Shown here: positions 8,620-15,924 of the stretch, one piece after another | Position numbering within the stretch: position 1 is the first letter of the stretch | Layout: every line of letters starts with the position of its first letter | From: JAOZTV01 sp965371805 | GTDB lineage: Bacteria; Acidobacteriota; Aminicenantia; UBA2199 | Assembly (NCBI GenBank): GCA_965371805.1 | Contig: CBDUZW010000068.1 | Location: 1 to 28,131, forward strand | DNA: 28,131 bases | Reading direction: 5' to 3' | The notes under the pieces: model-generated | What the model was told of the DNA's origin: nothing | Databases searched by the model: none | Seen by the model: only the letters and a program-made list of their open reading frames with translations | Translations under genes and position numbers: made by a program

Positions 8620-10517
8620 TTTTCAAATAGTTTTTTGTATATATCAACCGCAAGTGGTGCAGCAATAGTGCCGGCCCCTCCACCGTTTTCCACAAAAATA
8701 ACTGAAGCATATTTTGGGTTTTCTTTTGGAGCAAAAGAGACAAACCATGCATGAGGCATAAATTTTTTTATTTTAACTAACTCTTTATACCTGGGATTCT
8801 CCTTTGAAATAATCTGCTGTGTACCGGTCTTTCCACATATATTATACTCTTTAATCATTGCTAGCTTTGCTGTCCCTTCTTCATTTACAACACTAAACAA
8901 TCCGTTTATAACTAATTCAAAATTTTCTTTTTTTATTGGTATCTTTTTAAAAACAGGTGATATTTTTTTTATTACTTTACCATTTTTTTCAATCCTGTCT
9001 AGAATGTGCAATTGTGGCTTGTTTCCCCTTAAAGCGACTGTACTGATCATTAATAAAGCCTGAACCGGTGTAACTTCAATCATTCCGCCACCTATCGAAA
9101 TTGAAATTGTATCCCCTAGAAACCACCTTCTATTATCTTTAAATTTAAAAGATCCTGTAGGAATTAAACCATTAATTTCATTCGGAATATCAATATTAGT
9201 CCTGGTTCCAAGACCAAGCAATTTTGCATATTTTGCAATAATATCGATGTTGAGTTTTTTTCCAAGATTATAAAAATAAATATTACACGAATCTTTTATT
9301 GCTCCGGCTAAATCAACAATACCATGTCCATATTCCTTCCAACAATGCCATGGTCTTTTATAAATCTTAGTAACTCCTATACAATTTATTTTGGTATCTT
9401 TTGTTATTACCTTTTCTTCTAATCCTGCCAGAGCCATAATGATTTTAAAAACAGATCCAGGTGAATAACGTCCTTGTATGAATTTATTATGGAGGGAATA
9501 GCTGTCCTTCAAATGCTCTATTGTTATTAGTATGGTTGCAGATATTTCCAATAACAGTCTAAGTTTTGTCGGAGAGTTTGGCATAGCTAATACTGCTGGC
9601 AGAACAACTGAAACTAAAGCCTGATTTTTTTTAGAATAAATATTCCAGAAAGAATAAGGACTAAAACCAGGACTGCTCGTTAATGCTATAATGCCTCCAG
9701 TTTTTAGATCGACTACACCTATTGTTCCTTTTAATTTGTTTTTTGCCATTGATTCCTCAACCAATTTTTGTAACTCTATGTCTATTGTAAGAAAAATTTT
9801 ATTTCCAATTTCGGGCTTTTTTTCATTAATTATTTTTTTTACAACGCCTAGATTATTTTTCAGAACATCTCTTATTCCTTTTTTTCCATTTAAAAAGGTT
9901 TCATATTCTTTTTCTATTCCACTTTTCCCAATTGCATCACCAAGTTTATAGCTCCTATTTGGATTGTTTTTTAGCTCTCTCTCTGAAATTTCAGATATAT
10001 AGCCAATCACATGTGATGCTGTTTTATCAAGAGGATATGCTCTATCAGGCTCAACAGCTATTTCAAATTCTTTATATTGCACTGGTCTGCTCTTTATATA
10101 GATTACTTCATTGATCGAAAGATCTTTCAGTAAGGGAACTGCACGAATTTTGGGAATATTTCTAAATTTTTTGATTTTCTTCTTTAATAGAGAAATGCTT
10201 TTCCCTGTTACTTGAGAAATTTTACGTAAAGTTTTTTCCATATCTTCAGTGTTTTTTCTATTTAGTAATAGGATAAAATTTATCTTATTTTCAGCAATAA
10301 CAATTCCATTTTTGTCAGCAATTACACCTCTAGGGGCCTTGATATCCAAGCTATCTGTAATATTTCCCAAAGCAAGTTCATTATAATACTCATGTTTTAA
10401 TATCTGTATACTCCAAAATGAGAACAATAAAAGGAGAAATATTGATGCAATTATAATTTTTGCAATTAATGCACTTTTTTCGACTTTGTCAGTGGAAATA
10501 TTATTACTAATATACAT
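8616..10517 (-). CDS. mrdA: Penicillin-binding protein 2 (elongasome transpeptidase)
   Basis: 633 residues, anchored by one transmembrane helix (about 17-38). A dimerisation domain begins at IKAPRGVIADKNG (about 59-71). The transpeptidase domain has all three motifs: SVFK with catalytic S355 and K358, SCN at 410-412, and KTG at 563-565. The segment KRPWHCWKEYGHG is typical of PBP2. It crosslinks new peptidoglycan together with RodA. Oddly, the stretch between the conserved SPGFSPYSF and YSPGS carries about 32 residues more than I expect from E. coli PBP2; without them the spacing matches exactly. Its ATG overlaps the end of mreD by 11 bp. Confidence 0.95.
   Translation of the reverse strand: MYISNNISTDKVEKSALIAKIIIASIFLLLLFSFWSIQILKHEYYNELALGNITDSLDIKAPRGVIADKNGIVIAENKINFILLLNRKNTEDMEKTLRKISQVTGKSISLLKKKIKKFRNIPKIRAVPLLKDLSINEVIYIKSRPVQYKEFEIAVEPDRAYPLDKTASHVIGYISEISERELKNNPNRSYKLGDAIGKSGIEKEYETFLNGKKGIRDVLKNNLGVVKKIINEKKPEIGNKIFLTIDIELQKLVEESMAKNKLKGTIGVVDLKTGGIIALTSSPGFSPYSFWNIYSKKNQALVSVVLPAVLAMPNSPTKLRLLLEISATILITIEHLKDSYSLHNKFIQGRYSPGSVFKIIMALAGLEEKVITKDTKINCIGVTKIYKRPWHCWKEYGHGIVDLAGAIKDSCNIYFYNLGKKLNIDIIAKYAKLLGLGTRTNIDIPNEINGLIPTGSFKFKDNRRWFLGDTISISIGGGMIEVTPVQALLMISTVALRGNKPQLHILDRIEKNGKVIKKISPVFKKIPIKKENFELVINGLFSVVNEEGTAKLAMIKEYNICGKTGTQQIISKENPRYKELVKIKKFMPHAWFVSFAPKENPKYASVIFVENGGGAGTIAAPLAVDIYKKLFEK
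9528..9623 (-). other. In-frame extra segment inside PBP2 (about 32 residues)
   Basis: Residues about 299-330 have no counterpart in the E. coli PBP2 stretch as I recall it. They include VVLPAVLAMPNSPTKLRLLL and are hydrophobic with little charge. The flanks (NIYSKKN before, ITIEHLKDSYSLHNK after) join with exactly the usual 41-residue spacing from the PGFSP motif to YSPGS. The exact edges are uncertain by a few codons. No clear inverted repeats or target duplication were found. Confidence 0.5.
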
Positions 10518-10980
10518 CTAATTTTTCTTTTAAGTAAGAACTTTTAAGAATAAAATTTGCTGTCAAACCTGTAAAAATGGGTTGCAATAAAATAAAATTA
10601 ATATTAAATGGAAAATCTAAAATTAAAAACATTAAAAAATTTGCTGTTATATTTGAGATGGAAAGAGAAATTGCTGTGATAAGAAAAACATACACCCCTT
10701 TTTTTAAATCTATAAATGTTAATACTTCCCTTATTATAAATGCAATAAGTGTTCTGGAAAAACCATAAACGCCTAAAGTACCTCCAGAAAGAAAATCTAT
10801 CATCAAACCAATAAAAGTCGCTATAAGTCCTGTTTTAAAGACACTTGATTTCAGAGCGACAAAAATAATTATTAAAAAAGTAAAATCAATACTGAACCAT
10901 GAAGAAGAAAGATATATATTTTGAAAAAAATATAAACCTATAAGAGCTATCATTAATAAAATCTTTGTCTTTCCTCTCAT
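10507..10980 (-). CDS. mreD: Rod shape-determining membrane protein MreD
   Basis: 157 residues, almost entirely hydrophobic, with five to six predicted helices. This is the usual size and make-up of MreD. Sequence motifs in this family are weak, so the call leans on position between mreC and PBP2 and on the segment GLMIDFLSGGTLGVYGFSR, which matches the conserved family feature of an Asp in a membrane segment followed by G-x-x-G-x-x-x-F/L. It helps link MreB and MreC to PBP2 and RodA. The ATG overlaps the mreC stop by 4 bp, and its end overlaps PBP2 by 11 bp. Confidence 0.88.
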   Translation of the reverse strand: MRGKTKILLMIALIGLYFFQNIYLSSSWFSIDFTFLIIIFVALKSSVFKTGLIATFIGLMIDFLSGGTLGVYGFSRTLIAFIIREVLTFIDLKKGVYVFLITAISLSISNITANFLMFLILDFPFNINFILLQPIFTGLTANFILKSSYLKEKLDVY

Positions 10981-11792
10981 TGCAATCTCTCAATTATTAT
11001 CAGGTTATTGAATGGTTTATTCAAAAAAAAGGGACTGACTTCAATTTTCTGTACTAAATATCCTTTTTTTACTTTAATCACTTTTCCAATTGGAATTTTT
11101 TCCGGGAAGATACCCCCAGTTCCAGAAGACAATACGATATTTCCAACAGCTATTGGTTTACTCTCTATTAGATATTCAAATAAGCATATTTTATTATTAT
11201 TTCCGGTTAAAAAACCTTCCATTTCATTACTTAAAATATGAGCACCAACACCGCCTATTTTACTTGTTATTAGCCTTACTTTTGAAGTTAAAGGTGTAAT
11301 AGAATCTGTAATTTTCCCAACTAATTCAAAATCTTCATTTACTACTACCATGTTTTTTTTTACATTATCAATAGCCCCTGAATTTATGATAAGACTATTT
11401 AATGAAAAATTTTTATCTATTGAAATAATTTTTGTTTTCGTTACAACTCTAAATAAATCAGATTTAATACTATTTATTTTTAATTGGCTTGTAAGATGAT
11501 CTATTTTTGAGTTTAAAATATAGTTTTTTTTTTTTAAATCAAATATTTTATGTCTTGTTTTCTTATATTTTTGATAGATATGCTTTGAGAAAAAATATTT
11601 TTCCCATTTTGATTTTATAAAATCTGTTGTACTGAAAATAGCAATTTGAATTGGAGAAATAATTGATCCAATTGAATATTCCAACAAAGTCCGATTATCC
11701 TTTACAACAATATTTGCCGACATAATAATCAGATTCAAAAATAGGAAAGAAACAATAATTAGTGTTTTCCTTTCAAATATGTTTTTTTTCAA
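10977..11792 (-). CDS. mreC: Rod shape-determining protein MreC
   Basis: 271 residues with a short cytoplasmic N-terminus, one transmembrane helix (about 11-30), a coiled-coil stretch (about 65-110) and an extracytoplasmic beta-barrel region. Family features include IINSGAIDNVKKNMVVVN, VGKITDSITPLTSKVRLITS and LSSGTGGIFPEKIPIGKV. It scaffolds PBP2 in the periplasm. The start codon is TTG (11790-11792), two bases after the mreB stop; the next ATG lies inside the transmembrane segment, so the TTG is the only sensible start. Confidence 0.92.
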   Translation of the reverse strand: MKKNIFERKTLIIVSFLFLNLIIMSANIVVKDNRTLLEYSIGSIISPIQIAIFSTTDFIKSKWEKYFFSKHIYQKYKKTRHKIFDLKKKNYILNSKIDHLTSQLKINSIKSDLFRVVTKTKIISIDKNFSLNSLIINSGAIDNVKKNMVVVNEDFELVGKITDSITPLTSKVRLITSKIGGVGAHILSNEMEGFLTGNNNKICLFEYLIESKPIAVGNIVLSSGTGGIFPEKIPIGKVIKVKKGYLVQKIEVSPFFLNKPFNNLIIIERLQ

Positions 11793-11794
11793 TC

Positions 11795-12826
11795 TTAATA
11801 ACTCTGCCCTACACTTTTTAACAAGTCAATACTATCTAAAATTTTTCCAGCACCAATAACAACTGAAGAAAGTGGATCCTCAGCGATAAAAACAGGAAGT
11901 AATGTCTCTTCTTTTAATCTTTTATCAAGATTTTTTAATAATGACCCTCCACCTGCCATGATAATGCCCCTGTCTACAATATCTGCAGATAATTCAGGCG
12001 GCGTTTTTTCAAGCGTATTTTTGACTGCTTCAACAATTGCTAAAACAACATTTTCTAAAGCTTCTCTTATCTCGTTATCATTTATTGTTATCGTTTTAGG
12101 TATCCCATGCGAAAGGTCTCTACCCTTTATTTCCATTTCGAGATTTTCATCTAAGGGATAAGCAGATCCTATCTGGATTTTAATTTGCTCTGCAGTTCTA
12201 AGACCTATGAGAAGATTATACTTTTTTTTTATATAGTTTATTATTGCCTCATCCATTTCATTACTTGCAATTCTTATAGATTTAGATATCACTATACCTG
12301 AAAGAGATATTACAGCAACATCTGTTGTACCTCCGCCAATATCAACAATCATATTTCCACCTGGTTCAGTAATAGGTAATTCAGCTCCGATTGCAGCAGC
12401 CATAGCCTGCTCAATCAAATAAACCTCACTTGCTTTTGCTCGTAAGGCAGCATCTTTTACAGCCCTTCTTTCTACCTGAGTAATTTCTGAGGGAACACCT
12501 ATAACAATTCTTGGTTTTAGAAACTGCCCCCCGGATCTAGCCTTTTTTATAAAATATTCAAGCATTTGTTCTGTGATTTCAAAATCTGCAATAACACCGT
12601 CTTTCATAGGCCTTATTGCAATAATGTGAGCTGGGGTCTTTCCCAACATTAATTTTGCTTCTGTACCAACTGCGAGTATTTTTCTCGTATTTGCATCAAT
12701 AGCAACTATTGATGGTTCTCTGCTAACAACCCCTTTTCCTTTTGCAATTACCAATGTATTTGCTGTTCCTAAATCAATAGCCAGGTCAGTGCTAAAGTAT
12801 TCGTGTATTTTTGAGAAAACACCCAT
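11795..12826 (-). CDS. mreB: Rod shape-determining actin homologue MreB
   Basis: 343 residues from the chosen ATG at 12826, the normal MreB length. It forms membrane-bound filaments that guide the cell-wall elongation machinery. Phosphate-1 motif AIDLGTANT lies near the N-terminus, phosphate-2 motif VDIGGGTTD in the middle, and the adenosine motif IMAGGGSLL near the C-terminus. The open frame extends 43 codons further upstream, but that part overlaps the diguanylate cyclase gene and is unlike MreB. The ATG at 12826 has AAGGGAG in front of it, embedded in the last codons of the cyclase gene, which suggests translational coupling. Confidence 0.96.
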   Translation of the reverse strand: MGVFSKIHEYFSTDLAIDLGTANTLVIAKGKGVVSREPSIVAIDANTRKILAVGTEAKLMLGKTPAHIIAIRPMKDGVIADFEITEQMLEYFIKKARSGGQFLKPRIVIGVPSEITQVERRAVKDAALRAKASEVYLIEQAMAAAIGAELPITEPGGNMIVDIGGGTTDVAVISLSGIVISKSIRIASNEMDEAIINYIKKKYNLLIGLRTAEQIKIQIGSAYPLDENLEMEIKGRDLSHGIPKTITINDNEIREALENVVLAIVEAVKNTLEKTPPELSADIVDRGIIMAGGGSLLKNLDKRLKEETLLPVFIAEDPLSSVVIGAGKILDSIDLLKSVGQSY

Positions 12827-12830
12827 ATTT

Positions 12831-13772
12831 TTAATCTCCCTTATAAACTTTAATTCCGTCTTTTCCGCTTCTTTTAACTTCGTACATTGCCATATCAGCC
12901 TTTTTAATAAGGTCTTTAACTGAATCACCATGTTCAGGAAAGTTTGAAATCCCAAAACATCCGGAAATTTGTAAACTCAGCCCTTCTTTCTTTAAAAAAT
13001 AATTCTTCTTTATTTTCTCTCTTAATCGTTTACTGATCCGTAAGGCATGGTCCGGGTTTGAATCAGAAAGAACAATCACAAATTCATCTCCACCAAACCG
13101 TGCTACAACATCTATATTTCTTATTGAATCCTTTAATATTCTGGATACTTCTTTAAGTACTTCAGTTCCAATTAGGTGGCCATGTTTTTCATTTATATCT
13201 TTTAAATAATCAAGGTCAAAAAAAATAACAGAAAATTGAAGCTTATATCTTTTACTTCTGTTAATTTCTCGATCAATAAATGATTTCAAATAATTTTGAT
13301 TATATAGCAAAGTTAAGTCATCCTTAATTGAATGCATGTTTAAGTGATCAATATGTAGAATTAAATTAATATGATTAATAATAAAGGAAATGATTAAATT
13401 GTGTTCTTCAAACTGTTCAAATGACTCAATACTATTGTAATTATCTGCAGAGATAGAAAACTCTATTTCTGAAGAGGATAAACTCCAGCATCCAGATATA
13501 TTTTTTTCCTTTTTATTAAAAGAATACCCTTTTTCATTAAAAAATGGTTTTTTTAATATCGATTTGTTTTCATCTAAATTTTTAGTTTTTATAATATGGT
13601 TTTTTAAATAGAACTTTTTATATTTAAAAGGACTTTTTATGATTAAATATGAATTGTCTCTTATTGTATTTATATCAAAAAGTTCTATAAAAATCGACCA
13701 TATATCTTTTATGTTTTCACTCAATTGTATTTTTAAAAGCAACTTTTCAAGATCTATTTTCATTTTCGTCAT
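12831..13772 (-). CDS. Diguanylate cyclase (GGDEF) in the rod-shape operon
   Basis: 313 residues and no predicted membrane segment. The N-terminal half (1-145) is of unknown type, possibly a degenerate sensory domain. The C-terminal GGDEF domain starts at DDLTLLYN (about 151). It has the metal-binding FFDLDYLKDIN segment and an intact RFGGDEF motif with GGDEF at 227-231. RNID at 218-221 lies exactly five residues before it, the position of the allosteric inhibitory RxxD site. It should therefore make c-di-GMP from GTP and be product-inhibited. It lies 18 bp after the FecR-like gene and 4 bp before mreB. Start choice is weak: the ATG at 13772 and one three codons later (13763) both lack a good ribosome site. 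Confidence 0.9.
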   Translation of the reverse strand: MTKMKIDLEKLLLKIQLSENIKDIWSIFIELFDINTIRDNSYLIIKSPFKYKKFYLKNHIIKTKNLDENKSILKKPFFNEKGYSFNKKEKNISGCWSLSSSEIEFSISADNYNSIESFEQFEEHNLIISFIINHINLILHIDHLNMHSIKDDLTLLYNQNYLKSFIDREINRSKRYKLQFSVIFFDLDYLKDINEKHGHLIGTEVLKEVSRILKDSIRNIDVVARFGGDEFVIVLSDSNPDHALRISKRLREKIKKNYFLKKEGLSLQISGCFGISNFPEHGDSVKDLIKKADMAMYEVKRSGKDGIKVYKGD

Positions 13773-13790
13773 GTTTACTACTATTTTAAG

Positions 13791-14999
13791 TTAGTAAATT
13801 CTCACAATCTTTTTTTGAATATTTTTTCTGTCTGACGGGGATATCAATTCAAATACAATTGTATATATTCCACTTTTCTCAAAACTTAAATTAAGATTGA
13901 ACTTACCGTCTTCGTCAATATCATATTCCTTTCCATCTACAAACAGCCTGGACTTTGGATCTGCTTCACCACTCAATATAACAATATTGCCAGAAATACT
14001 CGGGGGATCAACTAATAGTTTTGGCGGCAGTTGTGCCTTCTTATTATTTAAAAGGAAATTGGCTATTTGAAGTTTCCTGATTTCTGAAGGCTCTCCCTCT
14101 AGATTTGTTGTTTTATCATATGGGAATATTCTCCAGAATATTGTGTTCGTCTGACTTAATGCAGAAAAATCAACAGGAATGTTAGTAGCATTAGTTCTAC
14201 GCTCTGCAGAAAATAGTCCGTTTGCATTCTTTTCCTGATCTTCATATAGCTTGCCCATATTGACCGATGAGTATAGCTTAAGTATATATATAGTTTCTTT
14301 ATTTTGTTTAAAATCAAGTAATTCTTTCCATTGAAATTGAACAATTGTATTTTTTGCTCGAAGAATAATTAAATTGTTTTCTGGTCTTAAAATGATTGGT
14401 TTTGGAGGGAATTTTACTGGTATTGGAACTATTCCATCTTTTAATGATAAATACTCTCCTTTATTTATTTGAAATTCTTCTGTTGATGACCTTAGTGTTA
14501 ATGACCCATCGTAATTCCACACTTTGATTTCTGAATCTGAAATCACTATCCTACCCTTTCTCGATAAAAATAATTTTTTATTATCGGGTAAAGAGATAGC
14601 ATAACTGGAAATCTTTTTATTTTTTTTTGATTTCTCCTCATTCCAATAGAATTCCCCCTTTAATAATGAAATTATTGAGAGATTATATTTTAAAAAAGAA
14701 TCTGGTAGAACAATAAAAAATGAATCGAAAAAACGAAATTTAAATGTAGTATTATTGTCTACATAGATAGAGAGTTTATCAATTATATCCTGATTTGATA
14801 AATCAATTTTTTGAATATTATCTTTGTCAATTATTTGGCTTTTATAGAAGACTCCATCACCAGTTACTTCAATTATTTTAAAATCATTTGATTTCACTTT
14901 TTTTTTAGAAAATTCAGTTTGAGTTTGAATAAAGTTCCACATCAATAAAACTGAAACAAGTAGTGATGTAATAAAAAAAAAGCCCTTTAATCTTTTCAT
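13791..14999 (-). CDS. Anchored FecR-domain-like protein with C-terminal Ig-like domain
   Basis: 402 residues. An N-terminal signal-anchor (about 6-24, no lipobox Cys) exports the rest. Residues about 45-190 read like a FecR-type beta domain, with a DGVFYKSQIIDK-type opening, LKGEFYW and FQINKGEYLSL. A linker rich in proline follows (VPIPVKFPPKPIILRP), then a fibronectin-like stretch (about 205-310, ending in FWRIFPYDKTTN). A final Ig-like domain (about 328-402) has GEADPKSRLFVDGKEYDIDEDGKF. This is an envelope protein without enzymatic motifs. It lies between the TPR protein and the diguanylate cyclase, suggesting a sensory or cell-wall-associated role. The domain names are inferred by pattern and not certain. 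Confidence 0.65.
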   Translation of the reverse strand: MKRLKGFFFITSLLVSVLLMWNFIQTQTEFSKKKVKSNDFKIIEVTGDGVFYKSQIIDKDNIQKIDLSNQDIIDKLSIYVDNNTTFKFRFFDSFFIVLPDSFLKYNLSIISLLKGEFYWNEEKSKKNKKISSYAISLPDNKKLFLSRKGRIVISDSEIKVWNYDGSLTLRSSTEEFQINKGEYLSLKDGIVPIPVKFPPKPIILRPENNLIILRAKNTIVQFQWKELLDFKQNKETIYILKLYSSVNMGKLYEDQEKNANGLFSAERRTNATNIPVDFSALSQTNTIFWRIFPYDKTTNLEGEPSEIRKLQIANFLLNNKKAQLPPKLLVDPPSISGNIVILSGEADPKSRLFVDGKEYDIDEDGKFNLNLSFEKSGIYTIVFELISPSDRKNIQKKIVRIY

Positions 15000-15044
15000 G
15001 CTTTAATAATATCAAAATAAAGAAAAAAAAGCAATTAAAACTAT

Positions 15045-15797
15045 TTATATTTTTGGCACATTCAGCATAAAATCAAGCATTTTTTTTGACCTGTCATCCT
15101 CAGGGTTTAACTCTATAGATTTTTTGAAATTTTCAACTGAGAGTGGGAAATTTCCAATTCTAAAATATGCGGTTCCAAGGTGATATAGAACAGCTTCATT
15201 TTCTGGACCAGAATCTTTGACTTTCTCGAAATGCAAAATAGCTTCTTTGTATTTTCCTACTGAACTTAAACTAACACCAATGTGATAATTGGCTATTATT
15301 GATTCCGGATTTCTATCTAATAATTTGAGAAATGCTTTGATTGATTTTTGTCTCTCTCCTTTATGATAATTTGTAATACCTAACCAATAATATGCAATTG
15401 TAAATTCCGGGTTTATTTCCAGACACTTATTTAAACTTTCAATAGCAGCCTTAATACTGCCGCTCCTATATAAACTAATTCCGAGATAATAATATGTGTC
15501 AGGATGATCAGGGTTAAACTCAAGGCTTTTTCTAAAATTTTCAATAGATTTTTTCATTTCTCCGGAATAATAATACAAAGATCCCAGAACAAAATATGTA
15601 TGTGGATTTGTTCCATCTAAATCATTACAATTGTTACATGCTTCAATTGCCTGTTTAATGTCACCTTTTATTCTTGCCGCTTTTGCAACTTCTCGCCAAT
15701 ATATAGGGTTTTTGTGGTCAGTAAAAGGCATTCCGCACATCGGACAGAAGACATATTCCTCTTGGTATTCTTGGTTACAGGTTTCACAGTTCTTCAT
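15045..15797 (-). CDS. Zinc-ribbon plus TPR-repeat protein
   Basis: 250 residues. The N-terminus has a four-cysteine zinc ribbon (C4, C7, C18, C21). It is followed by about five to six tetratricopeptide repeats from residue 30 to the end, with repeated motifs such as AYYWLGITNYHKGE, TYYYLGISLYRSGS and VLYHLGTAYFRIGN. TPR arrays hold protein complexes together. No signal peptide is seen, so it is probably cytoplasmic. A strong GGAGG site precedes the ATG. It is the first gene of the operon that runs to mreB-rodA, and a promoter-like sequence lies just upstream. Confidence 0.85.
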   Translation of the reverse strand: MKNCETCNQEYQEEYVFCPMCGMPFTDHKNPIYWREVAKAARIKGDIKQAIEACNNCNDLDGTNPHTYFVLGSLYYYSGEMKKSIENFRKSLEFNPDHPDTYYYLGISLYRSGSIKAAIESLNKCLEINPEFTIAYYWLGITNYHKGERQKSIKAFLKLLDRNPESIIANYHIGVSLSSVGKYKEAILHFEKVKDSGPENEAVLYHLGTAYFRIGNFPLSVENFKKSIELNPEDDRSKKMLDFMLNVPKI

Positions 15798-15848
15798 TTT
15801 TTCCTCCGCATTTCTTACTAATAATTTTTTTTTATTTTACCAATATAA

Positions 15849-15878
15849 ATAATTACATTTTTTCTTTAATAATGTCAA
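15849..15878 (-). promoter_or_regulatory. Promoter of the TPR-mre-rodA operon
   Basis: On the minus strand a perfect TTGACA (15873-15878) is followed after 18 bp by AATTAT (15849-15854), four of six to consensus. The leader to the TPR start would be about 45 bases and ends in a strong GGAGG. This is the only promoter-like sequence I see before the nine-gene run. Confidence 0.45.
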
Positions 15879-15924
15879 ATAAATTAAATTTATAACAGCA
15901 ATTGAGATTAAGCTATATAAAAAT

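Noticed and set aside
9532..9622. Short plus-strand open frame inside the PBP2 extra segment
   Set aside because: It is about 30 codons, antisense to a convincing gene, and has no ribosome site. I could not link it to any known element.
12827..12955. A 43-codon N-terminal extension of mreB
   Set aside because: It overlaps the end of the GGDEF gene, is unlike MreB, and ATG 12826 has a good ribosome site and gives the normal length.
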